From Candidatus Gromoviella agglomerans (GTDB lineage Bacteria; Pseudomonadota; Alphaproteobacteria; CAJXXZ01; G021065005): a DNA stretch of 64,000 bases. Shown here in pieces: positions 18,067-27,387 of this stretch. The notes under the pieces were generated by a model. That model was given only the letters and a program-made list of their open reading frames with translations, had not been told where the DNA came from and searched no databases. Location of the stretch: NCBI RefSeq assembly GCF_021065005.1, contig NZ_CP069247.1, positions 186,001-250,000 on the forward strand, given 5' to 3'. The translations under genes were made by a program, and so were the position numbers. Numbering within the stretch: the stretch's first letter is position 1; the number at the start of each line of letters is the position of its first letter.

Positions 18067-18639
18067 TCATACCTTCACAGATAATGGAGAGAACATCATA
18101 TACAATCTCTTTCTTTCCATTTTAGGCTCAGCACCGATCTTTCCAACTTCAGAAAGATCTTTCTTTATTCTATCAACAACTCTGTATGCGATATCCTTAT
18201 AATCAAGCTCGCGCCCTCTAAATATGACCGATATCTGAACCTTATCATTATCTTGCTGTAAAAATTTTATAGCCTGTTTTATTTTCACTTCATAGTCATG
18301 ATCATCAATTCTAGCAGTGAAGCGAATTTCTTTCACTTCAATAGCCTTGCTATTCTTTTTCATCTTTTTCTGCTTCTTTCTTGCTTCATACTCTTCTTTA
18401 GAAAAATCCAATATCTTGCAGACTGATTGAGGAGCATTTCCAGAAACTTCAACCAAATCGAGATTTGCATCTCTAGCCATTGTCATCGCAGTCCTCAGCG
18501 GGACAATTCCATTATCATTACCTTCCGCATCAATTAATCTCACAGATTCTGCTAAAATCTCTTCATTTATCCTATAATTCAACACTCTATTTTGTACTTC
18601 TTGAAAATTTTTTCCTGATCTAATATGTCTATTCAACAA
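18067..18639 (-). CDS. infC: Translation initiation factor IF-3
   Basis: 190 residues. N-terminal domain starts NYRINEEILAESVRLIDAEG and shows ANLDLVEVSGNAPQSVCKIL; a Lys-rich linker (RKKQKKMKKNSK) leads to the C-terminal domain with VKEIRFTARIDDHDYEVKIK and VQISVIFRGRELDYKDIA. IF-3 binds the 30S subunit and checks start codons. Size is normal with a leader of about 20 residues before the conserved core. It is not next to rpmI-rplT as in many bacteria. Divergent from murA across a 182-bp spacer that contains a duplicated 36-mer. Confidence 0.95.
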   Translation of the reverse strand: MLNRHIRSGKNFQEVQNRVLNYRINEEILAESVRLIDAEGNDNGIVPLRTAMTMARDANLDLVEVSGNAPQSVCKILDFSKEEYEARKKQKKMKKNSKAIEVKEIRFTARIDDHDYEVKIKQAIKFLQQDNDKVQISVIFRGRELDYKDIAYRVVDRIKKDLSEVGKIGAEPKMERKRLYMMFSPLSVKV

Positions 18640-18709
18640 AAAAACCTCTTTAAAAAAACACCAGACTACATGTTAGTCAAGAATAGTAAACGAATCAAGC
18701 TTATTACGT

Positions 18710-18814
18710 AAGCAAAAATTCATATAATTCCAAGAGCAAAAAAAAGTCCAACGTTATAAAGAATTGTATAGAATAAACAAGCAAAAATTCATATAATTCC
18801 AAGAGCAAAAAAAA
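18710..18814. repeat. 36-bp x2 direct repeat in the infC-murA spacer
   Basis: Identical 36-base copies at 18710-18745 and 18779-18814, centred on AAAATTCATATAATTCCAAG, separated by 33 bases. The second copy ends seven bases before the murA ATG and so carries the murA leader and any ribosome-binding element; CATATAAT could serve as a -10 box in each copy. Confidence 0.85.
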
Positions 18815-18821
18815 CAGTGAA

Positions 18822-20156
18822 ATGGAGAAAAAAATTATAGTATCAGGAAAAGAAATAATGTCTGGTGAGATAAAAATTCAGGGAGCAAAAAACTCATCTC
18901 TCCTTTTAATTGCATGCAGTATATTGACAAATGATGAATTGATCTTGAGAAATATTCCCAACATCACAGACATTTTTAACATGATCGATCTATTACAGGA
19001 ATGCGGAGTAAAAATAGATTTATCAAAAGAACAAAACCACAACAATTCACCAACGGATGGTGTTTCTTATGAAGCAAAAATGAAATACATAGGTAGACCA
19101 AAACTATCAGAAATAAAGTTCAGCGATAAAGCTGGAAAGATTCGCACTTCAATCATCTTATTGGGGCCATTGTTATCTCGGGGCATCTCAGTAATTTTAG
19201 AAAAACCTGGAGGATGCAACCTCAACCTCGGCACTCGCGCAATAGACATGCACATAGACGCATTAACAAAAATGGGGGCTACAATTACAATAAACGAAAA
19301 CGAAGGCAAGGAATATGTCTTCGCACAAGCTCCTAAATCATTACAATCAATCGACTACACATTTCGACAAATATCAGTCACCGCAACTGCAAATGTAATC
19401 ATGGCTGCATCTCTTGCAAATGGAAGTAGCATACTGAGAAACATCGCAATAGAACCAGAAATCGTAAATCTTATAGAAATGCTAAAATGCATGGGAGCTC
19501 AAATCGAATTCATATCAGAGCGAACAGTATCTATCACTGGAGTGCAAAATTTAAGAGGCACAAAACATGATGTAATTTTAGACCGAATCGAAGCTGGAAC
19601 GTATATGATACTAGCCGCCGCAATTGGAGAAAAGGTCAAAATTCATATAGATCCATCTCTTGTAAAAAATACAACCGAAACTCTGAGGTTAATTGGAGCT
19701 TCAATCAAAGAATACGATGAACATGTAGAAATAAGTAGATCAAATCTAAGAGCTATTAACCTCAAAACAGGGCCATATCCTGAATTTTCTACAGACCTAC
19801 AACCCCAATTAGTATCAATACTTTGCATCGCAAATGGAAAATCAGAAATTGAAGAGACAATGTTTGATAACAGATTTCACCATGTCAATGAATTAAAAAA
19901 AATGGGAGCAAGCATCACTCTTGAAAAATCACAAAAATCTATCGGAAGCATCATTCACATTAACGGAGTGAGCAAATTAACACACGCATCAGTTGATGCT
20001 CATACTCTAAGAGATGCAGCAGCAATGGTGATCGCTGGTTTAATATCGACAGGAGAAACTCACATCAATAATATCGAGAATCTACACAGAGGATACGGAA
20101 ATTTGGTTGAGAAGCTGAAATCATGCAAAATGAATATCAAGTACGAAGAAGTCTAA
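18822..20156 (+). CDS. murA: UDP-GlcNAc 1-carboxyvinyltransferase
   Basis: First committed step of peptidoglycan synthesis: adds enolpyruvate to UDP-GlcNAc. Seen: GAKNSSLLLIACSILT with Lys23/Asn24, the catalytic Cys132 in the loop EKPGGCNLNLGTRAIDMH, DRIEAGTYMILAAA, and FDNRFHHVNELKKMGA. Having Cys rather than Asp at this position predicts fosfomycin sensitivity. About 10 extra residues (near 68-80, NHNNSPTDG) enlarge an N-terminal loop; total 444 aa versus about 420. The gene uses UDP-GlcNAc made by GlmU/GlmS at 7-10 kb. Just past its stop two imperfect copies of TAACCATCA..ATAACAA occur. Confidence 0.96.
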   Translation: MEKKIIVSGKEIMSGEIKIQGAKNSSLLLIACSILTNDELILRNIPNITDIFNMIDLLQECGVKIDLSKEQNHNNSPTDGVSYEAKMKYIGRPKLSEIKFSDKAGKIRTSIILLGPLLSRGISVILEKPGGCNLNLGTRAIDMHIDALTKMGATITINENEGKEYVFAQAPKSLQSIDYTFRQISVTATANVIMAASLANGSSILRNIAIEPEIVNLIEMLKCMGAQIEFISERTVSITGVQNLRGTKHDVILDRIEAGTYMILAAAIGEKVKIHIDPSLVKNTTETLRLIGASIKEYDEHVEISRSNLRAINLKTGPYPEFSTDLQPQLVSILCIANGKSEIEETMFDNRFHHVNELKKMGASITLEKSQKSIGSIIHINGVSKLTHASVDAHTLRDAAAMVIAGLISTGETHINNIENLHRGYGNLVEKLKSCKMNIKYEEV

Positions 20157-20352
20157 TAACCATCAGTCATAACAAAATAATTTGAATGTTATGAAATTAA
20201 CCAAGTAACCATCAATTATAACAATCGCCTCACAAAGAATCTTATAGCAGACACTGAGAGTATCATCAAAAAGATTCAATCAACACTCCCAGTTTAACGA
20301 AAAAATAACATTTGTAAAACTAAACTTGCACAGTCGCACATACATTTTTCTA

Positions 20353-21588
20353 ATGTTTGATAAATATAAAAAAACCATACCAGCTATTTTATGCTTAGTG
20401 TTAGTAATGGGAACTGAGGGCACATTGGTCAACGGAACACTATATAAATTTGATAAAGGAAGAATTTCCACTGCAAAATTAGGATCAAACGGCATAAAAT
20501 TCGATTCAGATAATAAAGTACCAAATGTACCGATTCAGACAAATCAATTTATTACACAACAAAAAAAGCCAGAATCAAGAATACAACAAACACAATACTT
20601 GCAGCCACCACCACAACCATACCAGCAGCCACAGCCATACCAGCAGCCACAACCATACCAGCAGCCACAGCCATACCAGCAGCCACAGCCATACCAGCAG
20701 CCACAGCCATACCAGCAGCCACAGCCATACCAGCAGCCACAGCCATACCAGCAGCCACAACCATACCAGCAGCTACAAATTCAAACCCCTAGTAGAATAA
20801 TAATAGAACAAACAAAAACACAAAGCTTTGAAGAAATAAATGGCTCACATTTCTTGTGGCTAGATGTAGATGCAATCAAAAATACAGTATATGAACCATT
20901 TGAAAAAATCGCATTTGGAATAAATTATGGTGCATTTAAACAAAAAGCTATACCAGGCAAGCCATTTGTAAATATAATGAATAGAATATCTCAATCTTTA
21001 TTATACTTAAGCGAAAATCAAGTAACATATAGAGCGATTAGTTTTAAATTTTATGCAAAAAATGGAATAGAGTTGTACAAGACTCCTCATATCCCTCAAA
21101 CTCAAACAAAGTCGAGCTCAATCATAAATGACAAAACTTTCTACCAAAATAGTTGGAAGTCAGGAATGTATAAACATATCACAGGAGCAGAAGCAATTAA
21201 CAATCATGATATAAAAAATATAGCCATCACTTTGAATCCAATCGAAGTAAAATTGTACTCTTATGACGAAGGAATGAAGAGAAGATTCGATGTCTTTGTA
21301 GTAGTGGAAATTGGCGAAATAGTAACTAATCCATCTGAAGAGGTTTTAATCATAGAAGTTCCGCCGTATAAATTTAATATATCAAAAGTACAAAATTCAA
21401 ATATTGCAGTAAAAAATGGAGATTTATACTCTAGCAATAATATAGATCATAAATTAACTACTAAGAAACTGTGTATTAATGGAACTAACCCTGCATTACG
21501 TGGAGAAACTCCAAGAATTTTGATGAATAAAGACATTGCAGATAAAATTTTGCATGAAGAAAAAAGTAATAGACAATATCAATATTGA
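20353..21588 (+). CDS. Exported protein with a Pro/Gln/Tyr repeat
   Basis: About 411 residues from the ATG at 20353 (nine more codons are open upstream to 20326). A signal peptide-like leader (MFDKYKKTIPAILCLVLVMG) is followed by about 60 residues, then nine hexapeptide units QPYQQP (positions about 86-145) and a globular C-terminal domain of about 270 residues with no family I recognise (segments WLDVDAIKNTVYEPFEKIAF, YRAISFKFYAKNGIELYK, FDVFVVVEIGEI). The repeat is a flexible, probably wall-spanning linker. The layout, signal then proline-rich linker then domain, suggests a periplasmic or surface protein. dnaE follows in the same direction 50 bp later. Confidence 0.6.
   Translation: MFDKYKKTIPAILCLVLVMGTEGTLVNGTLYKFDKGRISTAKLGSNGIKFDSDNKVPNVPIQTNQFITQQKKPESRIQQTQYLQPPPQPYQQPQPYQQPQPYQQPQPYQQPQPYQQPQPYQQPQPYQQPQPYQQPQPYQQLQIQTPSRIIIEQTKTQSFEEINGSHFLWLDVDAIKNTVYEPFEKIAFGINYGAFKQKAIPGKPFVNIMNRISQSLLYLSENQVTYRAISFKFYAKNGIELYKTPHIPQTQTKSSSIINDKTFYQNSWKSGMYKHITGAEAINNHDIKNIAITLNPIEVKLYSYDEGMKRRFDVFVVVEIGEIVTNPSEEVLIIEVPPYKFNISKVQNSNIAVKNGDLYSSNNIDHKLTTKKLCINGTNPALRGETPRILMNKDIADKILHEEKSNRQYQY
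20611..20772 (+). repeat. 18-bp x9 in-frame minisatellite
   Basis: Nine units of CCACAGCCATACCAGCAG (minor A/G changes), each encoding one QPYQQP hexapeptide. The units are nearly identical and far richer in G/C than the host gene, so recent expansion is likely. Confidence 0.95.
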
Positions 21589-21638
21589 ATATACATTCAA
21601 AACAAAATACCATCTATGCATCTAAGAATTAGTGAATT

Positions 21639-24600
21639 TTGAAAATAGAAAAGAATGAAATATGCGAAGTATCATACGTATCTCTAAGAAACAGAACAGA
21701 TTATTCCCTTTTAGAATGTCCGATGCATGTAGACACTCTTATTGCAGCATCAAAAGAGATAGGATTCCCCGCTATTGCAATAACTGATAACAATAATTTA
21801 TTTGGCGCAATAGAATTTTCGACAAAATGTATAAAAAACTCTATACAACCTATAATCGGATGCCAAATGTATGTAGCAACAAGAAATGATAAAAACAATA
21901 TAGAATTAACATCGATCATAATTTATGCTCGTACGGAAATTGGATATAAAAACCTCATAAAAATCAACACATTATCACATATGAATAAAAATGAGATGTA
22001 TAAAAAAATCACAATCAACGATTTAATCAATAACAAGGATGGACTATCAATAATGTTTGACTTTCAAAATGATCTAAAAAACAACATAAACATAGGAGTG
22101 TTTAAGCAAATTAAAAAGGTATTTCAAACTGAATTTTACGCAGAAATATCCAGAAATAGATTAATACGAGAAGATATAAAAGAAACAGCTACAACAAAAC
22201 TGTCATCACAAGAAAATGTTCCCATTATTGCCACAAATGATGTTTTTTTTGAAAAAAGAGAAGATTATAGGGCATATCAAGTTTTGAGATGCATCGATCG
22301 CGGAGAGTATATATCAAACTTTACAGATACATACGTCACAGAAGAGAATTACCTTAAATCTTTCACAGAAATGGAAATACTTTTTTCAGATATGCCAATA
22401 GCACTCAAAAACAGCGTACACTTAGCCAAAAAATGCAATTTTTTACTGCAAAAAAGAAATACAATTTTTCCAAAATTCTCTTGCGTGAGATCTGAAGAAG
22501 AAGAACTCGAAGTAAGAGCAAAAATTGGATTGATAAAAATATTCTTACGCAAGCAAAATCGATCCGTAGAAGAAATAGACGAAGCAGTATCATATAAATC
22601 AGACATTTCAAGCATAAACTCTCAACTTCAAAAAATAGTTCCAGAAAATTATGCCACACAAATCGAATACGAATTATCAGTAACATCAAAAGTTGGATTT
22701 TCCGGATATTTTCTCATTGTTGCAGATTTTATTTCATGGGCAAAGAGTAATCATATTCCAGTAGGACCAGGAAGAGGTTCTGGGGCAGGATCTGTAGTTG
22801 CTTGGAGCTTAAGTATAACAACAATAGACCCTATAAGATTTTCATTGCTGTTTGAAAGATTTCTAAACCCAGATAGAATAAGCTTACCCGATTTCGATAT
22901 AGATTTTTGCCAAGAAAGAAGAAATGAAGTAATAGAATACGTGAAGCAAAAGTATGGGTATGATTGCGTCGCTCATATAATTACATTTGGTAAATTACAA
23001 CCAAAAGCAGCTTTAAAAGATATCGGCAGAGTAATGCTTATGCCATACACATTAGTAGATAATATTGCACAACTAATTCCATTTTCTGCTATTCAGCAGG
23101 TTACTCTGAGCGAAGCAATAGCAAAAGAAAAGAAATTACAAGAAATGCAAGATAAAGACGCAAAAATAAAAGAATTATTTTCAATTGCACTAAAATTAGA
23201 AGGAACTAACCGACATGTATCTGTTCACGCAGCTGGCACAGTAATATCACCTGAACCAATCCTAAATATCATTCCAATATATAGAGAAATTGATTCTGAT
23301 GATATAATCACTCAATTTCATATGTATGGAGTGGAAGAATCTGGATTAATAAAATTTGATTTTCTTGGATTAAAAACTTTAACTGTAATAAAAAACACAA
23401 CAAATTTTGTTAAACAGTACAGAAATATAGATGTGGATATAGATTGTATAGACCTCAAAGATCAAAATACCTTCAAAATATTGAGAGATAAAAAAACCCT
23501 AGGAGTATTCCAACTTGAAGGTTCAGGTATGAGCGATGTTCTTGAGCAGCTAAAAATAGATGAATTTGAACAGATAATCGCGTTAGTTTCACTGTATAGA
23601 CCAGGCCCAATGGAAAATATATCTCAGTATATCTCGTGCAAAAATGGAGAAGAAGAAATATCTTACGCATACCCATGCCTCGAACCAATTCTGAAAGAAA
23701 CATATGGCATTCCTGTATATCAAGAGCAAGTAATGAAAATCGCTCAAACTCTTGCAGGATACAGTCTTGCACAAGCGGATTTGTTGAGACGAGCAATGGG
23801 TAAGAAATTACCAGAAGAAATGAAAAAACATGAGAATGTATTCATAGAAGAAGCTATGAAAAATCATGGAGGGCAAAGAGAAAAAGCTTCATCAGTGTTC
23901 AACCAAATCGCAAAATTTGCCGGGTATGCATTCAACAAAGCACACGCAACATCGTACGCTATGATATCGTACCAAACAGCATATCTCAAAGCGAATTATA
24001 CCATAGAATTTTTCACGGCTCTCTTGACAAGTGACATACAACAATCAGAAAAAATTGCTCATATAATTCAAGATATAAGAAAGTTTAATATAGAAGTACT
24101 CCCTCCAAATATAAATAGCTCTATGGTGAAATTTTCCATCGAAAATGGAGGAATTCGATACGCAATATCAGCAATAAAAGGTATAGGCATGCAATGCGCA
24201 GAATCAATAGTAAGAGAAAGAGAAAAAAATGGACCTTACTCATCAATACACGACTTAATCTGTAGATTGTCTGACACATCAATCAACAAAAAACAGCTAG
24301 AAAATCTTATCGCAGCGGGAGCTTTCGATCAATTACACAACAACAGAAGAGATATATATGAAGGAGTCAAAGATATTCTAAATAATAAAAACACTCAACT
24401 ATTATTTTCATCACAAATATTTAACTCTGATGCTTCTAATTGGTCAATTCATACTAAAATGCAAAAAGAGTTTGAGGCTATGGGTTTTTATCTATCAAAA
24501 CATCCAACTGAATTATACAAAGATTATATATCTCATATTTCAGCTCTAAATACAAAAACCATATTCACAAGTCAAGTAAAACAGGCAAAAATTGTAGCAA

Positions 24601-25064
24601 CTATCATAATCATAAGCAAAAAACTAAATAAAATGAGAGAAAAATACGCGTTCGTCACATTATCAGACAATCATGGTATGTGCGAAATGACGATTTTTCC
24701 AAAAATTATGCAACAATACGAAGATATACTACGAGAAGGAGAAAATTATCTCTTTCATGTTTCATGCAGAAATCAAAATGGAACAATCAGTCTATCATGC
24801 ATCACAGTTCAGCAATTGACAGATGCAGTCATAGATAATCTGTCGGCAATAACATTTAGAGTAAGTAACAAAGATGAAATAACAGAAATAAAGAATTTGC
24901 TAAATCAATCAAATTCCAATAATCTGGCAAAAACGAGTGCAAAAATCTATATTATATTGCAAATTGAAAATCATCAAATCAAATTCAGAATCAATAACTC
25001 TGTTAAAGTTACACCAAAATTAATGCAGTTTTGCTATGAAAACAATGCTAAAATCGAGTGGTAA
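21639..25064 (+). CDS. dnaE: DNA polymerase III alpha subunit
   Basis: The replicative polymerase, 1,141 aa. Palm: GYFLIVADFISWAK, PVGPGRGSGAGSVVAWSL, and LPDFDIDFCQERRNEVIEYV with the two catalytic aspartates; fingers: LYRPGPMENI, QVMKIAQTLAGYSLAQADLLRRAMGKK and FNKAHATSYAMISYQTAYLKANY; then a helix-hairpin-helix and an OB fold (AKIVATIII ... YAFVTLSD). The start is a TTG at 21639, as no ATG precedes the conserved SLRNRTDYSLLEC. In the N-terminal PHP domain the usual HLRxHS is SLRNRT, so the metal ligands are lost and this domain is probably inactive; proofreading would then depend on DnaQ. Confidence 0.97.
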   Translation: MKIEKNEICEVSYVSLRNRTDYSLLECPMHVDTLIAASKEIGFPAIAITDNNNLFGAIEFSTKCIKNSIQPIIGCQMYVATRNDKNNIELTSIIIYARTEIGYKNLIKINTLSHMNKNEMYKKITINDLINNKDGLSIMFDFQNDLKNNINIGVFKQIKKVFQTEFYAEISRNRLIREDIKETATTKLSSQENVPIIATNDVFFEKREDYRAYQVLRCIDRGEYISNFTDTYVTEENYLKSFTEMEILFSDMPIALKNSVHLAKKCNFLLQKRNTIFPKFSCVRSEEEELEVRAKIGLIKIFLRKQNRSVEEIDEAVSYKSDISSINSQLQKIVPENYATQIEYELSVTSKVGFSGYFLIVADFISWAKSNHIPVGPGRGSGAGSVVAWSLSITTIDPIRFSLLFERFLNPDRISLPDFDIDFCQERRNEVIEYVKQKYGYDCVAHIITFGKLQPKAALKDIGRVMLMPYTLVDNIAQLIPFSAIQQVTLSEAIAKEKKLQEMQDKDAKIKELFSIALKLEGTNRHVSVHAAGTVISPEPILNIIPIYREIDSDDIITQFHMYGVEESGLIKFDFLGLKTLTVIKNTTNFVKQYRNIDVDIDCIDLKDQNTFKILRDKKTLGVFQLEGSGMSDVLEQLKIDEFEQIIALVSLYRPGPMENISQYISCKNGEEEISYAYPCLEPILKETYGIPVYQEQVMKIAQTLAGYSLAQADLLRRAMGKKLPEEMKKHENVFIEEAMKNHGGQREKASSVFNQIAKFAGYAFNKAHATSYAMISYQTAYLKANYTIEFFTALLTSDIQQSEKIAHIIQDIRKFNIEVLPPNINSSMVKFSIENGGIRYAISAIKGIGMQCAESIVREREKNGPYSSIHDLICRLSDTSINKKQLENLIAAGAFDQLHNNRRDIYEGVKDILNNKNTQLLFSSQIFNSDASNWSIHTKMQKEFEAMGFYLSKHPTELYKDYISHISALNTKTIFTSQVKQAKIVATIIIISKKLNKMREKYAFVTLSDNHGMCEMTIFPKIMQQYEDILREGENYLFHVSCRNQNGTISLSCITVQQLTDAVIDNLSAITFRVSNKDEITEIKNLLNQSNSNNLAKTSAKIYIILQIENHQIKFRINNSVKVTPKLMQFCYENNAKIEW

Positions 25065-25550
25065 ATTCTTGAATATCATGCTCAACAATATCGTACTGAT
25101 AAGAGATCGAATCTTATAAACAACACAAATATCTTATAACAACAACAGAATGAAATAGATATTATAAATCATTGATCAGACTAAAAGTTAAAACACTCAA
25201 TTAAAAGACTACAATATACACTTTCGACTCTTCATGCATGAGTGAATAGCAATCATACTTCCCAATTATTGAAAGAAAATAACTCAAATTATCAGAAATA
25301 TTATTGAAATCAACAAGTAATTAAGAATATTCTCAAATTTTATAGATGAATCCAACCAACTAAAATCGAAGGTTCAAGTTAAGATCATATAACAAAAAAC
25401 ATACTCAATAGAGTATAAACTGATAAATTACAATAAATACCAAGTTGGGCAACAAAATACATAATAATTATACAAATTACAATCCTAATCATAAGATTAA
25501 TGACAAAAAATCATATCACAGCAATGAAATATCACATATAGATAAAAATA
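25065..25550. other. 486-bp gene-free spacer between dnaE and plsX
   Basis: The two flanking genes converge here. Very AT-rich, with no frame, repeat or strong hairpin that I can support. Confidence 0.5.
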
Positions 25551-26561
25551 CTACAAGCAATTTCCTATATCATGTACAATATGCTCATTCAGATTGCTCT
25601 CTATTATATCAACGGCAGTTTTTATAGCACAATAAAATGCAAAAGCATCAGCTGAACCATGACTTTTCACTGCAACACCCTTCAATCCTATCCAAAACGC
25701 ACCATTATACAGACGAGGATCAAATAAATCTTTTACATTCTTGAAAGCTTTCTTCAATAAAAATGCACCAACTTTTGCAACAATTGATTGATTAACCTCC
25801 CTCTTTATTTGAGCCATCAGTACTTTTATAACTCCCTCGGCAGTTTTTAGAGAAATATTCCCAGTAAATCCATCAGTCACATATACATCAGCTTTGCCAA
25901 AATATATATCATCACCTTCAAGAAAACCCAAAAAATTCAAATCCTCAGCCTCCATAAGCTTTCGAGCAGAAATGAGAGTATCACTTCCTTTGTAACTTTC
26001 AGTTCCAACATTTAGCAACGCAACCGAAGGATTCTGCTTTTTTGTCACATAACGAGCATACAGACTCCCCATAATAGCAAATTGTACTAAAATCTCTGCA
26101 GAACAGGATAAATTAGCTCCCAAGTCAAGCATTACACTCTCTCCCACCTGAGTTGGAATTTTGCTTATAATCGCAGGCCTTCGAATACCATCTATTGATC
26201 CTAAAATGGATTTCGCAAGAGCAAGATATGCTCCAGTATTACCAGATGATAAAGCTCCATGAGACTCTCCACTTGCAACAGATTCCAAGCACAAACGCAT
26301 ACTTGAGTCTTTCATCCTTTCACTAATTGCTCTCGATATAGAAGTATCATTAGTGATAACGGAAGACGAATCAACGGAGCGAAATCTATTCAATAATGAA
26401 GAGTGTTTTGACGCAGATTTCTGTATTGCAACACTATCTCCAAACAACAAAAAATACACACCAGGCATAGCATTAGCAGCCATAGCAACGCCATCTATCA
26501 ATACATCCAATCCACGATCACTTCCCATACAATCTACAGAAAGTATACAACTCCCATTCAT
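25551..26561 (-). CDS. plsX: Acyl-ACP:phosphate acyltransferase
   Basis: Makes acyl-phosphate from acyl-ACP for phospholipid synthesis. The family pattern is complete: ILSVDCMGSDRGLDVLIDG at the N-terminus, ALSSGNTGAYLALAK, RRPAIISKIPT, MLDLGAN, ALLNVGTESYKGSD, FLGFLEGDDI and VTDGFTGNISLKTAEGV. The length of 336 aa is typical. It follows rpmF by four bases on the same strand, the usual rpmF-plsX order; fabH, which often comes next, is absent here. PlsX needs a PlsY partner outside the window; PlsC for the second acylation is at 49.6 kb. Confidence 0.96.
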   Translation of the reverse strand: MNGSCILSVDCMGSDRGLDVLIDGVAMAANAMPGVYFLLFGDSVAIQKSASKHSSLLNRFRSVDSSSVITNDTSISRAISERMKDSSMRLCLESVASGESHGALSSGNTGAYLALAKSILGSIDGIRRPAIISKIPTQVGESVMLDLGANLSCSAEILVQFAIMGSLYARYVTKKQNPSVALLNVGTESYKGSDTLISARKLMEAEDLNFLGFLEGDDIYFGKADVYVTDGFTGNISLKTAEGVIKVLMAQIKREVNQSIVAKVGAFLLKKAFKNVKDLFDPRLYNGAFWIGLKGVAVKSHGSADAFAFYCAIKTAVDIIESNLNEHIVHDIGNCL

Positions 26562-26565
26562 ACAA

Positions 26566-26751
26566 CTAATTATCTTTCTTTATATCCAAAAAAGGTTTGC
26601 CATTATAAAATCCACACGACATGCAGACGTGATGAGGATATTTATCGCTATTACAATTCGTACAAACAGAATGTGCCCTAAGCTGAACCGTTCTTTGTCC
26701 TCTACGTAACTTTCTTTTATGTAATGAAGTCTTTTTCTTTGGAACTGCCAT
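26566..26751 (-). CDS. rpmF: 50S ribosomal protein L32
   Basis: 61 residues beginning MAVPKKKTSLHKRKLRRG, the invariant L32 start, with a four-Cys zinc ribbon (CTNC ... CMSCG) and a tail GFYNGKPFLDIKK. Directly upstream of plsX, four bases apart. Confidence 0.97.
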   Translation of the reverse strand: MAVPKKKTSLHKRKLRRGQRTVQLRAHSVCTNCNSDKYPHHVCMSCGFYNGKPFLDIKKDN

Positions 26752-26835
26752 ATTAGTAATAAAAATATATAATAGAATGTGTATAACAAATTTCGTTTTA
26801 AAGCAAGAGTGGAATATAAAAAGGTATTATCAAAT

Positions 26836-27255
26836 ATGAAGAAATTACTTGAATTTGCAAAGAATAGTTTGGTTAAGGATGAAGATATTTATTCATCTTC
26901 TGTACCAGTATTTGCAATGATTACTGACCTAAATGGACAGGTCATTTCAATAGCAAGAAATAGCTTTATTGAACCAATTGACCATGCAGAAATCATTGCC
27001 ATGAAGTGTGTTCATCAGAAATATCTGCATAATTATTACTTATTTGTAACTTTAGAGCCATGTCCAATGTGTCAGCATGCAATAGAATTAAAAAGACTCA
27101 AAAATGTATTTTTCGGTGCTTATAGAGATTTTACTGTCAATAATCATTCTGAGTTTATTGGAGGCATCTGCGAAGAAGATTGCTCTGAAATGATTCAAAA
27201 TTTTTTCAAGAATATTAGAAAATATAATGAATCACAAACACTCATTACAAAATAA
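26836..27255 (+). CDS. tadA: tRNA-specific adenosine deaminase-like protein
   Basis: A cytidine/deoxycytidylate-deaminase fold: HAE (zinc His and catalytic Glu) in PIDHAEIIAMK and the zinc pair in VTLEPCPMCQHAIELKRLKN followed by VFFGAYRD. TadA converts A34 to inosine in tRNA-Arg(ACG), which is encoded at 1.6 kb. The ATG at 26836 (MKKLLEFAKNSL) fits the family start and gives 139 aa; the frame extends to 26779. The usual TadA reading 'AMCAGAMxHARI' is PMCQHAIELKRL here, so it is a divergent member; another deaminase of the family cannot be excluded. Confidence 0.85.
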   Translation: MKKLLEFAKNSLVKDEDIYSSSVPVFAMITDLNGQVISIARNSFIEPIDHAEIIAMKCVHQKYLHNYYLFVTLEPCPMCQHAIELKRLKNVFFGAYRDFTVNNHSEFIGGICEEDCSEMIQNFFKNIRKYNESQTLITK

Positions 27256-27314
27256 TGTAAATTTGTTTTTTATACACTTGACGCAATGAGTTTTATATTG
27301 TACTCATAAAAAGC

Positions 27315-27386
27315 GCTGCTGTAGCTCAGTGGTAGAGCACACCCTTGGTAAGGGTGAGGTCGCTGGTTCAATTCCATTCAGCAGCA
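27315..27386 (+). tRNA. tRNA-Thr (GGT)
   Basis: A 72-nt cloverleaf: acceptor GCTGCTG/CAGCAGC, D arm GCTC/GAGC, anticodon stem CACCC/GGGTG with loop TTGGTAA (anticodon GGT). The T stem GCTGG/CCATT has one C-T mismatch and one G-T pair, so it is weaker than normal. Discriminator A, no encoded CCA. A TTGACG box at 27278-27283 is a possible -35 element, though no good -10 follows at the right distance. Confidence 0.9.
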
Positions 27387-27387
27387 A

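Noticed and set aside
20552-20800. Repeat frames on both strands opposite the QPYQQP array (HTSSHS- and MAVAAG-type)
   Set aside because: Produced by the same 18-bp minisatellite; only the frame with the signal peptide and long unique C-terminus is credible.
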